Assembly: GCF_003435375.1 (NCBI RefSeq)
Contig: NZ_QWGL01000001.1
Coordinates: forward strand, 62,001 to 126,000
DNA: 64,000 nt
From: Clostridium sp. AM34-11AC
GTDB taxonomy: Bacteria > Bacillota > Clostridia > Lachnospirales > Lachnospiraceae
Direction of reading: 5' to 3'
Shown here: positions 1 through 7,989 of the stretch, piece by piece
Position numbering within the stretch: the first letter of the stretch is position 1
Layout of the letters: each line of letters starts with the position of its first letter
Notes under the pieces: generated by a model
What the model saw: the letters and a program-made list of their open reading frames with translations, nothing else
What the model was told of the DNA's origin: nothing
Databases searched by the model: none
Program-made: the position numbers and the translations under genes

Positions 1-52
1 TCCGGAGATCCTGAAGGAATATATTCCGGATTTAGCTGACTTCCGGGGTTGA
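1..52 (+). CDS. 3' end of an unknown plus-strand gene
   Basis: An open frame enters the window and stops at the TGA at 50-52, giving a C-terminal tail of 16 residues ending LADFRG. The tail is too short to assign a family. It is followed by the hairpin at 119-156, which could end this transcript as well as the one from the opposite strand. It could also be chance open frame. Confidence 0.35.
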   Translation, partial: PEILKEYIPDLADFRG

Positions 53-118
53 AACATCTGATAAAAGGGGGCTTGCCTTTACTGCTGGCAGCATATTTCA
101 GCTGTCTGACAGCACAAA

Positions 119-156
119 AAACGGCTGCGAAGTTTTATTTCACTTCACAGCCGTTT
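119..156 (-). terminator. Rho-independent terminator, possibly bidirectional
   Basis: The arms AAACGGCTG(C)GAAG and CTTCACAGCCGTTT form a 14-bp stem with one mismatch. On the minus strand it is followed by a T run, so it ends the secreted-protein gene at 183-626. On the plus strand it is followed by cctcttt and may end the unknown gene at 1-52. Confidence 0.8.
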
Positions 157-182
157 CCTCTTTCGTAAAAATCATTCCAGAA

Positions 183-626
183 TTACTTCAGCAGTTTGTC
201 GACCTTCGCCCACAGTGCCTGCAGTTCCTTCTGATCGCTCAGACGGTCTTTCTGGATCCGGATAATATTCTCCAGCGCCGCATTCGCGCCGTCCGCATTT
301 AACTTCTCGTCACAGGTCTTCTTCGCCTTTGTGTACGGGTCCATGCTCTCCTGATCCTCTTCCTGCTCTGCCTGGAGCTTCCGGATCTTCTCCACAAGCT
401 TTACCACCTCGTCCGACGGGTTCTTTACATCCTGCCAGTTTAAAAGGTGGGTATTGTTCTCCGCGTTGATCGTATCCAGTGCAATACTGTTCTTTAACAT
501 CGTTTTCCAGTTGTCCGAGATCGCCGTCTCATACGTCTGCTTCGCAGTCTTATTATCCGCAAAAGCTGTCAACGGCATTCCCGCAAGACATACCAGAAGA
601 CCGAATAAAAATAAAATCCTCTTCAT
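183..626 (-). CDS. Small secreted protein, function unknown
   Basis: A 147-residue protein with a clear signal peptide: MKRI, a hydrophobic core (LFLFGLLVCLAG) and an AFA-D cleavage site near residue 23. The mature part is charged and helical, with an acidic Glu/Asp/Gln stretch around residues 85-96 and few aromatic residues, which suggests a helical bundle or coiled coil. It has no lipobox cysteine and no catalytic motif that I recognise. A strong ribosome site (GAGGAGG) sits 8 bases before the ATG. It is about 200 bp downstream of the sensor kinase gene on the same strand and ends at a strong terminator. It may be a target of that two-component system, but no shared operator is visible. The function is not assigned. 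Confidence 0.75.
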   Translation of the reverse strand: MKRILFLFGLLVCLAGMPLTAFADNKTAKQTYETAISDNWKTMLKNSIALDTINAENNTHLLNWQDVKNPSDEVVKLVEKIRKLQAEQEEDQESMDPYTKAKKTCDEKLNADGANAALENIIRIQKDRLSDQKELQALWAKVDKLLK

Positions 627-827
627 CTTCGTGTCCTCCTCATTGCAAGCTGATAATCAATCTCTTGACACTTTCGTGCTCCCGAGATACTAAAACATCT
701 GAAACCCGCCCGATTTTACTTTTTATTCAATCGGTGGATATTTTCCATGTTCCGTTCATTCAAAGAATATCTGCAAATGTCTGCTTATCACACTTACAAG
801 TCCACTCTCTGAACTGTTATCATCTTA

Positions 828-2273
828 TCACACTTCTGTCCATTCTTCTACGGCAAAGCTGCGGCAATCCTGCGGCAGTATGATCGTAAATATGGCACCT
901 TCCGGCGAGGCTTTTGCCGCAATATCGCCTCCCATGTACTCCATGGAGCGTTTTGCGATGGAAAGCCCCAGCCCGTGATTTCCGTTCTTCCCTTTATAAA
1001 AGCGATCGAACAGATGAGGAAGATCGTCTTCTAGGATTCCCGGCCCGTCGTCCCGGATCGTGATCTTTAGCTGCTCCCCGTTCTCCTCCACTGAGATCCA
1101 GACCATCTCCTTAGCGTAGCGGATACAGTTTGATGTCACATTCGAGAACGCCCGGCCTAAAAGCATCACATCCGAGATAATCTTATGCTCATCCCCCGGC
1201 AAAAATTCCAATTTTATTTTTTTCTGGTACGCAAGTCCCTCGAGGCGCTCGATCTGGTCCTCGATGTACTCCCGGATCCCCAACTCCACCGGCACGACCT
1301 GGTACCGCATCTGGTCCATTCTCGTCAACGTCAGGATCCCGTCAACAACTTCCGTCAGGCGGCTGCTCTCGTCCAGGATCACGCCTGCTGCCTGGGAGAC
1401 ATCCTCAAAGACGCCTCTCTGGATTCCCTGGGCATAACCGCTGATGGACATAAGCGGCGTTCTGAGCTCATGGGACGCGTTCTGGAAAAACACACGCTCC
1501 GCCTCGTCCGCCTTTAAGAGATTGTCCTGCATCTGGTTGATCTCGTTCTCCAGCTCGTAGAGCTCCTTTACGTTAGTCCCAGTCTCGACTTTCTTAAACT
1601 TCTTCTCACCGATTCCCCGGGCTGCTTCGCAGAGACGGCTCACCGGAGTCGAAATACTTCCCGCAACGAACCAGAACAGCACAATGGACACGCCCGCCAT
1701 CGCTCCCATGATCATGAGCACCAGTCTCGACACCTCATTTAAGATCACGCTGGTATCGTGGATCGGACAGTATAAGAGCACATTCTGGACATGACCGGGC
1801 CGGTTCTGACCCACATCCAGAAAATAGAGCATATATTTTGTGTCACCGATGGTCTCCTCCGTGATCTCCCCGCTCTCGAACGCCGGATCATTTCCGGTCA
1901 TTCTCGTCAGGAACTCCGAGTACATCTGGGTCATCTCCGGCTGGTCATCATAGTTTTTCGGATACAGCACCCGGTACTTGTTTCCGATCACCAGCATCTT
2001 CGACTCCCCGGACTCCGTCTGGGCCGCGTTCCGCAGGGCATTTAGGAGACTTCTCCTGTCATCCTGCGCATTTGTCTCGTCCGGCACGTCCAGGTTCCTG
2101 TACTCGTCCGCCAATTCCTCCACCGTCTTCACCATCTGCCCCAGGTCACGCTTCGCGTTGTAGTTCATATGTCCGTCCAGCGCATAGCTGAACACGAACC
2201 ACGCCGCAACCGGGAACGCGATCAGAAGAAGCATCACCGGAAGGAATATCTTCATCCGGATACTTAATTTCAT
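828..2273 (-). CDS. Membrane sensor histidine kinase
   Basis: A 481-residue sensor kinase. The ATG at 2271-2273 is chosen because it overlaps the TGA of the response regulator gene by four bases (ATGA), a translational coupling signature; the longer open frame to 2312 would run into that gene. Domains in order: transmembrane segment near residues 8-28, an extracytoplasmic sensor region of about 155 residues with no recognised ligand motif, a second transmembrane segment near 180-205, HAMP, a HisKA dimerisation domain with the phosphoacceptor histidine in NASHELRTPL, and a HATPase domain with N-box (NCIRYAKE), G1 (DDGPGI) and G2 (GLGLSIAKR). It should autophosphorylate and pass phosphate to the adjacent regulator. 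The stimulus is unknown. Confidence 0.93.
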   Translation of the reverse strand: MKLSIRMKIFLPVMLLLIAFPVAAWFVFSYALDGHMNYNAKRDLGQMVKTVEELADEYRNLDVPDETNAQDDRRSLLNALRNAAQTESGESKMLVIGNKYRVLYPKNYDDQPEMTQMYSEFLTRMTGNDPAFESGEITEETIGDTKYMLYFLDVGQNRPGHVQNVLLYCPIHDTSVILNEVSRLVLMIMGAMAGVSIVLFWFVAGSISTPVSRLCEAARGIGEKKFKKVETGTNVKELYELENEINQMQDNLLKADEAERVFFQNASHELRTPLMSISGYAQGIQRGVFEDVSQAAGVILDESSRLTEVVDGILTLTRMDQMRYQVVPVELGIREYIEDQIERLEGLAYQKKIKLEFLPGDEHKIISDVMLLGRAFSNVTSNCIRYAKEMVWISVEENGEQLKITIRDDGPGILEDDLPHLFDRFYKGKNGNHGLGLSIAKRSMEYMGGDIAAKASPEGAIFTIILPQDCRSFAVEEWTEV

Positions 2274-2974
2274 GCCTCTCCTCCACTCGTCAGGCGGAAT
2301 CCGTAGCCCCATACGGTCTCGATCTTCACGGTGCTCTTCTGGTCCTTCAGTTTCTTCCTGAGACGCTTCACCATGTCATCCACGGCGCGGGTGTCAACTT
2401 CCCTGCTGTCCACCTTCCAGAGAGATTTTAACAGGTCATCACGGCTCGCCGCATGTTCCTGGCGCTCCAGCATATGGCACAGGAAGTCGAATTCCAGCGG
2501 TGTCAGGGCAAAATCTTCGTCCTTTAACTTCGCGGCACGGCGCTTCGGGTAGAGCTTGATATCCCCGATCTCATAGGAATCCTTCGCCTCTTCCTCCTGT
2601 CCGGAGAATGTGTCCACGCGGCGGAATAACGCCTTGACTCTCGTCACAAGTTCCAGCGGCAGGAACGGTTTTACCATGTAATCGTCGCTTCCGAGAGTGA
2701 TTCCGGTGATCCGGTCTAACGGGGAATCCTTTGCAGAGACAATGATGATCGGAACATGGCTCGTCTTCCGGATCTGGGTGCAGACCGTAAGGCCATCCAT
2801 CCCCGGCATCATGATATCGAGGATGCAGAGATCCGGCGCTTTTTTCTGGAACGCGTCAAGAAGGGACTCGCCATCCCCGAAGCACTCCACCTCATATCCC
2901 TCTTTTTCCAGGAAATTTTCTATCAGAAAACAAATGTTTTTTTCATCATCCGCCACATAGATCAGCTTTGGCAT
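2270..2974 (-). CDS. OmpR/PhoB-family response regulator
   Basis: A 234-residue two-domain regulator. The receiver domain spans residues 1-120, with the acidic pair DD near residue 10, phosphoacceptor Asp in LDIMMPGMDG near 53-55, Thr/Ser in IIVSAKD and Lys in MVKPF. The C-terminal winged-helix Trans_reg_C domain covers residues 135-230 (LTPLEFDFLCHM, VDDMVKRLRKKL, VWGYGFRL). It is the first gene of the operon, with its ribosome site AGGAGGG before the ATG. The kinase gene overlaps its stop. A promoter with an embedded inverted repeat lies at 3077-3105, consistent with autoregulation, although the protein has not been shown to bind there. The regulon is unknown. Confidence 0.95.
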   Translation of the reverse strand: MPKLIYVADDEKNICFLIENFLEKEGYEVECFGDGESLLDAFQKKAPDLCILDIMMPGMDGLTVCTQIRKTSHVPIIIVSAKDSPLDRITGITLGSDDYMVKPFLPLELVTRVKALFRRVDTFSGQEEEAKDSYEIGDIKLYPKRRAAKLKDEDFALTPLEFDFLCHMLERQEHAASRDDLLKSLWKVDSREVDTRAVDDMVKRLRKKLKDQKSTVKIETVWGYGFRLTSGGEA

Positions 2975-3354
2975 AATTTTCCCTCCTGTATTTCTATTAT
3001 CTGCCAGAATGCGCAGCCCATTCCGCCGCCTTTCGGCAGTCTGCGTTCCCGAGTTTTAACTTCTTTGTTAACGCCCATTATACCATGCCTTTCCTTGCAT
3101 GGTAAATACCTGCCGCAGAATTGCCGCACGACCGCCCGGACCCGCGTCTCATTCTAATCATCTGAATATTTTCGATTTCTGCTCCTTCAGCCCGGAACAG
3201 AGGACAAAACTTCGCAGAAAATTTTCCGCAAAACTCCTTTTTCCATTGTACTTTTCAGCAAACTGTTGTAAACTAACTCTATATCACAGCGCAGTGCGAA
3301 AGAAATGATTTTCCCACTCGCCATCCTAAATTTTCAGAAAGGAAGGAATCTCAC
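2975..3354. other. Divergent intergenic region, no gene seen
   Basis: This 380-bp gap separates the two-component operon (minus) from the amidohydrolase gene (plus). It holds the promoter-dyad described at 3077-3105 and the ribosome site AGAAAGGAAGG at about 3338-3348. I see no conserved small open frame and no clear plus-strand promoter. Confidence 0.6.
3077..3105 (-). promoter_or_regulatory. Promoter of the two-component operon with internal dyad
   Basis: On the minus strand a -35 TTACCA (3100-3105) and a -10 TATAAT (3077-3082) are separated by 17 bp. The spacer and parts of both boxes form an inverted repeat, TACCATGC-N8-GCATGGTA (3081-3104). The repeat is well placed to be a repressor or autoregulator site. 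Confidence 0.55.
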
Positions 3355-4800
3355 ATGAATAAAGACCTGGAATTTCTCACCCGCGTGATCGACGAAAAAT
3401 CCGCGAAGATCCTGGATGCCAACGATAAGATCTGGGAGTATGCCGAGCTGGCGTTCCATGAGACAAAATCGGCTGCCCTGTTAAAATCAATCTTAAAAGA
3501 AGAGGGCTTTACCTTGACGGAAGGTGATGCCGGAATCCCGACCTGCTTTACCGGAACCTTCTCCTACGGAACCGGAAAACCTGTGATGGGAATCCTCGGC
3601 GAGTACGATGCCCTGTCTTCCCTGAGCCAGAAGGCCGCTGACCCGCACAAGGAACCGTTAAAGGAAGGCGCTCCGGGACATGGCTGCGGTCACTGCGCAC
3701 TGGGTACCGGCGCTCTCGCAGCTGCCCTGGCTGTCAAGGAATACCTGATCGCCAACAAGAAGGACGGAACCATCATCTACTTCGGCTGCCCGGCTGAAGA
3801 AGGCGCAGGTTCCAAGCAGTTCATGGCCCGCGCAGGCATGTTCGACGATGTCGATTTCGTATACTCCTGGCACCCGGCAACAAAGAACGCCGTCGAGTGC
3901 AATCACAGCAACGCCATCATGGGCGCAAACTTCTATTTTAAGGGTGTTGCCTCCCATGCAGGCGCAACCCCATACCTCGGAAGAAGTGCCCTGGACGCCG
4001 TTGAACTCATGAACGTGGGCTGCAACTACCTGAGAGAGCACATGATCCCGGAAGCGAGGATCCACTACGCTTACATCGATGCCGGCGGAACCGCCCCGAA
4101 CGTCGTACAGGATCACGCGACGATCCGCTACGAGGTCCGCTCTCCGTGGGTCTACCAGGTAAAAGAGCTCTTCGAGCGCGTAAAAAATGTTGCCCGCGGC
4201 GCATCCATCATGACCGATACCACCTTTGAGTGCGAGCTTTCCATGGCGTTCACCGAATATCTTCCAAACAACGCCCTGGCGGCGGTTGCGGACGAGTGTT
4301 TACAGGAAGTCGGCGCTCCGAAATGGGATGACGCGGATTACAGGATGGCAAAGGAATTCTTAAATACCTACCCGGCGACCACCCTGGAAAACATCAAATC
4401 CCAGATCATTGAGACTTACGGGGAAGACCGCTTAGAGGAGATTCTTGAAAGGCCGCTGGATTCCGAGATCCACCCGTTCAACCCGGATAAGATCAAGCTG
4501 ACCGCCGGCTCTACAGATGTGGGTGATGTCGGATACGCCGCCCCTACCTTAAATATCAATATTGCCACCGCATGTGTCGGAAATGTCGGACACTCCTGGC
4601 AGATGGTTGCCCAGTCCTGCAGCCCGTTAGCCCACAAGGGACTCCTGACCGCAGCAAAAGTCCTGGCTCTCTCCTGCATCCGCACCATGGACCGCCCGGA
4701 TGTGATCGAAGCCGCAAAGAAAGAACTCCACAAGAGAAACGGTGGACACTATACCTGCCCGCTGCCGGATTCTGTTGAGCCGCCGTTAGATACATACTAA
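3355..4800 (+). CDS. AbgB-like M20 family amidohydrolase
   Basis: A 481-residue zinc-dependent amidohydrolase of the M20/M40 peptidase superfamily. It most resembles the B subunit of p-aminobenzoyl-glutamate hydrolase (AbgB). Metal-site motifs are visible: GEYDALSS near residue 82, the conserved HGCGHCALGTGAL near 110, and the catalytic GCPAEEGAGS with the Glu pair near 145. The substrate-side motif SWHPATKN follows, then the HAGATPYLGRSALDAV lid-domain signature near residue 200. The length fits the family. It acts in the cytoplasm on an N-acylated or amide-linked amino acid. In this genome it stands alone, without an abgA or transporter gene beside it, so folate-breakdown use is inference only. 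The ATG follows a good AGAAAGGAAGG site. Confidence 0.88.
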   Translation: MNKDLEFLTRVIDEKSAKILDANDKIWEYAELAFHETKSAALLKSILKEEGFTLTEGDAGIPTCFTGTFSYGTGKPVMGILGEYDALSSLSQKAADPHKEPLKEGAPGHGCGHCALGTGALAAALAVKEYLIANKKDGTIIYFGCPAEEGAGSKQFMARAGMFDDVDFVYSWHPATKNAVECNHSNAIMGANFYFKGVASHAGATPYLGRSALDAVELMNVGCNYLREHMIPEARIHYAYIDAGGTAPNVVQDHATIRYEVRSPWVYQVKELFERVKNVARGASIMTDTTFECELSMAFTEYLPNNALAAVADECLQEVGAPKWDDADYRMAKEFLNTYPATTLENIKSQIIETYGEDRLEEILERPLDSEIHPFNPDKIKLTAGSTDVGDVGYAAPTLNINIATACVGNVGHSWQMVAQSCSPLAHKGLLTAAKVLALSCIRTMDRPDVIEAAKKELHKRNGGHYTCPLPDSVEPPLDTY

Positions 4801-4903
4801 ACCGTCGATTCACGGTTCTCCGCAGACTCCATCTTTCACAATTTGAAACTGCTTTATCTGTAAAATCTTGTCTGCGTGAGTTCAGTCTTTCATACAAAAA
4901 ACG

Positions 4904-5074
4904 GATATTTTGTTACAGTTCAGCCATGCGCTGGTTTGAATGAGAAAGTGTGTTGCAAGCTTGCTTGCATAAGCACTTTTTCATCCAAATCAGCATATGG
5001 TGGAACCACCAAGCTTCTTGTTTTCATGAATATGAAAACAAGAAGATGTAATGGCTGAACTGTAACGATATTTT
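4904..5074. mobile_element. Non-autonomous insertion element, family C, with 8-bp target duplication
   Basis: The element is 4912-5066 (155 bp). Its ends are perfect 16-bp inverted repeats, GTTACAGTTCAGCCAT and ATGGCTGAACTGTAAC. It is flanked by perfect 8-bp direct repeats GATATTTT (4904-4911 and 5067-5074). Inside are two further hairpins, including CTTCTTGTTTTCAT-N4-ATGAAAACAAGAAG. No coding capacity is seen, so this is a MITE-like element that would need a transposase supplied in trans. Confidence 0.85.
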
Positions 5075-5251
5075 TCAGTAAGTTGATCAGGGTACATGTT
5101 CGTACCCTGATTTTCTGTTATAATGATAATATTTCAATAGCCTGTTCCTATACGGAACTAACCGGAAAGTATAAGCTCTCGACTTAAAATCCATGCTTTA
5201 TCAGCCACTCAATACAGTGGTTCTACTGTGTATACAAGGGAGGAATGGAAC

Positions 5252-6397
5252 ATGAACATACTGATCGCCGCAGATTCCTTTAAGGGAAGCTGCTCTGCCA
5301 GACAAGTGACCGATACCATTGAACGTGCCGCAAAAAATGTAATCCCGGATGTGACCATCACAAAGATTCCTGTCGCTGACGGCGGAGAGGGAACCGTTGA
5401 TGCCTTGGTTGCTGCCATGAAAGGAACAAAAGTCAGCGTTCCTGCCCATGATCCTTTGGGGCGCCCAATAACCGCCGAGTATGGACTTCTCCCGGACGGC
5501 AGCGCCGTGATCGAGACCGCTGCGGCGTCCGGACTTACCTTATTAAAACCTGAGGAGCGGGATGCCCTGCACGCGTCCACCTTTGGAACGGGCGAGCTGA
5601 TCCGTCACGCCCTGGAACATAGAGTTAAAAAGATCATCTTAGGTCTCGGCGGAAGCGCCACCACCGACGGCGGCGCCGGGCTGGCAGGCGCCCTTGGAAT
5701 CTCGTTTCTCGATAAGGATGGGAAGGAACTGGAACCAGGCGGTGTCCACTTAAGGGAACTTGCCTCGATCTCCACGGATGGGCTTTTGAGGGAAGCCGCC
5801 GGATGCGAGTTTTTGGTTGCCTGCGATGTAAAAAATCACCTTTGCGGAGCCCTCGGAGCAGCTACCGTGTTCGGACCTCAGAAAGGGGCTGATGAGGAGC
5901 AGGTGAAGATTCTTGACGCGGCGCTCGCTCACTATGCCGCAGTTTTGAAGGATAAACTCCACTGCGCTGCCGCCGACACCGACGGGAGCGGAGCGGCAGG
6001 CGGCCTGCTCTGCGGAATTCTCCCGTATTTCCCGGTGACGATCTGCTCGGGAATCGACCTGGTTCTGGATCTCACGGATTTCGATGAGCATGTGAAGCAG
6101 GCGGACCTTGTAATTACGGGCGAAGGACGGATTGACTTCCAGTCCGCGCTGGGAAAAGTTCCTGTCGGTGTCGCGGAACGCGCAAAAAAAGTCAGGAATG
6201 TTCCGGTGGTTGCCATCGCCGGGGCGAAAGGCGACGGATGCGAAACGCTTTATAATTTCGGGATCGATGCGATCTTCGACACGGTTCCGGGCGTCATGTC
6301 GTTGGAGGATGTGATGAGTCATGCGGAGGAGAATCTGCTGAATACTGCAGAGAATGTGCTTAGACTGTTTCAGATTGGAAATATTTTCACTTTCTGA
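5252..6397 (+). CDS. glxK: Glycerate kinase (GlxK/GarK family)
   Basis: A 381-residue glycerate 2-kinase-type enzyme that phosphorylates D-glycerate with ATP and feeds glycolysis. Family motifs in order: the N-terminal LIAADSFKGSCSA, PVADGGEGTVDAL near residue 47, LGLGGSATTDGGAGLAGALG near 133-152, and ITGEGRIDFQSALGKVP near 290. The length is that of the family. The start at 5252 is chosen because AAGGGAGG sits 8 bases before it; the GTG at 5228 would precede that site. A D-2-hydroxyacid dehydrogenase follows 68 bp downstream on the same strand, so the two probably interconvert hydroxypyruvate or tartronate-semialdehyde, glycerate and phosphoglycerate. The exact carbon (2 or 3) phosphorylated cannot be read from the sequence. 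Confidence 0.93.
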   Translation: MNILIAADSFKGSCSARQVTDTIERAAKNVIPDVTITKIPVADGGEGTVDALVAAMKGTKVSVPAHDPLGRPITAEYGLLPDGSAVIETAAASGLTLLKPEERDALHASTFGTGELIRHALEHRVKKIILGLGGSATTDGGAGLAGALGISFLDKDGKELEPGGVHLRELASISTDGLLREAAGCEFLVACDVKNHLCGALGAATVFGPQKGADEEQVKILDAALAHYAAVLKDKLHCAAADTDGSGAAGGLLCGILPYFPVTICSGIDLVLDLTDFDEHVKQADLVITGEGRIDFQSALGKVPVGVAERAKKVRNVPVVAIAGAKGDGCETLYNFGIDAIFDTVPGVMSLEDVMSHAEENLLNTAENVLRLFQIGNIFTF

Positions 6398-6465
6398 GCC
6401 TTTTGGCGGATACTCTTCTGTGTTTTATCTGCCCACAATTTTTTCAAAAAAGGAGACGATTATAT

Positions 6466-7434
6466 ATGAAGCTTGTAGTTTTAGATGGATATACAGAAAA
6501 CCCGGGCGATTTAAGCTGGGACGCGTTAAAAGAATTCGGTGACCTCACCGTCTATGACAGAACTTCCTTCACAGAATCACCTCTGATCACTGAACGTATC
6601 GGTGATGCCGAGATTATCATCACAAATAAGACCCCGATCTCCCGTGAGACCATCGACAAGTGTCCGCGTATCAAGCTGATCGCGGCTCTCGCCACCGGCT
6701 ACAATGTCATCGACTATAACTACGCCGCTGAAAAGGGAATTCCTGTCGTAAATGTTCCGACATACGGAACCGCATCTGTCAGCCAGTTCTCCATCGCTCT
6801 TCTCCTTGAGATCTGCCATCACATCGGCCACCATGACAAGACTGTCCATGAAGGAAAATGGGCTGAAAACATTGACTGGTGCTACTGGGACTATCCGCTG
6901 ATCGAGCTGGAGGGAAAGACCATGGGCATCATCGGCTTCGGGCGCATCGGTCAGGCTGAGGGACGCATCGCGAAAGCTCTCGGCATGAACGTCATCGCCT
7001 ATGACCTCTACCCGAATGAATCCGGCCGCGCGATCGCGGATTACGTTACCCAGGATGAGCTTTTCGCGAAGGCTGACGTGATCTCCCTGCACTGCAATCT
7101 GACACCGGAAAACGCAGGACTCATCAACCGGGAAAATATCGCGAAAATGAAGGACGGCGTGATTCTTCTGAACAATGCCCGCGGGCAGCTTGTCAACGAG
7201 GTGGACCTCGTAGAAGCGCTTGCTTCCGGCAAAGTCGCTGCCGCCGGTCTCGATGTCGTTTCCACTGAGCCGATCAAGGCTGACAACCCGCTCTTAAAAG
7301 CTCCAAACTGCATCATCACCCCGCATATTTCATGGGCTCCGAAGGAAAGCCGCAGGCGGATCATGGACTGCACTGTGGAGAATATCCGGGCGTTCTTAAA
7401 CGGAAAACCGGTTCATGTAGTGAACATGAAATAA
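6466..7434 (+). CDS. NAD-dependent D-2-hydroxyacid dehydrogenase, probably glycerate/hydroxypyruvate type
   Basis: A 322-residue member of the D-isomer-specific 2-hydroxyacid dehydrogenase family. The catalytic domain halves flank a Rossmann domain with GIIGFGRIGQ (near residues 150-160) and the acidic NAD-binding residue in IAYDLYP. Catalytic Arg is in NNARGQLVNE (near 235), Glu in STEPI and His in ITPHISWAP (near 288). The start at 6466 is chosen for its AAAAGGAGA site; the longer frame begins in the leader. Linkage to glycerate kinase supports reduction of hydroxypyruvate to glycerate or the reverse. Specificity is inferred from context only. A hairpin at 7471-7504 ends the operon. Confidence 0.9.
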   Translation: MKLVVLDGYTENPGDLSWDALKEFGDLTVYDRTSFTESPLITERIGDAEIIITNKTPISRETIDKCPRIKLIAALATGYNVIDYNYAAEKGIPVVNVPTYGTASVSQFSIALLLEICHHIGHHDKTVHEGKWAENIDWCYWDYPLIELEGKTMGIIGFGRIGQAEGRIAKALGMNVIAYDLYPNESGRAIADYVTQDELFAKADVISLHCNLTPENAGLINRENIAKMKDGVILLNNARGQLVNEVDLVEALASGKVAAAGLDVVSTEPIKADNPLLKAPNCIITPHISWAPKESRRRIMDCTVENIRAFLNGKPVHVVNMK

Positions 7435-7470
7435 TTTTGACTGGGCATATCAGGCTTTTTAGCGCCACTG

Positions 7471-7504
7471 TGTCACAGGAAATTATCTGGAATTTCCTGT
7501 GACA
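7471..7504 (+). terminator. Terminator after the glycerate genes
   Basis: A perfect 14-bp stem, TGTCACAGGAAATT with AATTTCCTGTGACA, carries a 6-base loop and is followed by tttcatttc. It lies 37 bases after the dehydrogenase stop. Confidence 0.65.
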
Positions 7505-7591
7505 TTTCATTTCAAAAATTCCTGTCGTCATTTGCTATCCAGGAGAAAGGAAATGTTCCGTTCCTTACGATACTGAACTACATTTAAAATT

Positions 7592-7870
7592 ATGAATGAA
7601 TCGATCCACAAATATTTCCGCGTCGGTGCGCTCCAATGGATGAGTTTTCCCGACAAAGCCTCCCTCGTGGAACCGGCTCCATACGCGGCAAAATTCGGCG
7701 CCGAGATGCGGATGACCCACAACAATTTCGGTCTTCTCGTAGATCTCTCCCACATCCCGGTCACCCATGAGACCAGCCAGTTCGTCTTCCGCACGCTCCG
7801 CCCTTACATCACCCATTTAAAAATACGTTCCATCCCGGTGTGCCAGCGGTTCTTTCTAAGCTCTGGATGA
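7592..7870 (+). pseudogene. Remnant of a sugar phosphate isomerase/epimerase
   Basis: The translation joins two pieces that look like the two ends of a xylose-isomerase-like TIM-barrel protein: an N-terminal strand (HKYFRVGALQWMSFP) and, after only about 30 residues, a distal segment (NFGLLVDLSHIPVTHE, FRTLRPYITHLKI). Members of that family are normally about 280-320 residues, so most of the barrel is deleted. The reading frame then runs into unrelated sequence with a long hairpin. It has no good ribosome site. The family assignment rests on recognition of these segments and has not been checked against a database. I read it as a broken gene, not a functional small protein. Confidence 0.55.
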
Positions 7871-7904
7871 AAGAATCGTACCTGCCGTAGATGGAACGTA
7901 TTTT
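7820..7904. repeat. Long imperfect hairpin
   Basis: The arms AAAATACGTTCCATC (7820-7834) and GATGGAACGTATTTT (7890-7904) are perfect 15-bp inverted repeats 55 bp apart. A weaker inner pairing joins GGTTCTTTC with GAAAGAATC. On the plus strand it is followed by tttcgcttt. It may be a terminator or the scar that truncated the isomerase remnant. Confidence 0.5.
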
Positions 7905-7989
7905 TTCGCTTTCTAGTCGTTCTACTTATTTTTTCTTTCTGGATTTTTCGCACGTCAAGTGCATAAATTTGTTAAACAATTGCAATTGT

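Noticed and set aside
4876..5058. 60-residue open frame after the amidohydrolase gene
   Set aside because: It runs through the family C insertion element and has no ribosome site; the inverted-repeat structure explains it.
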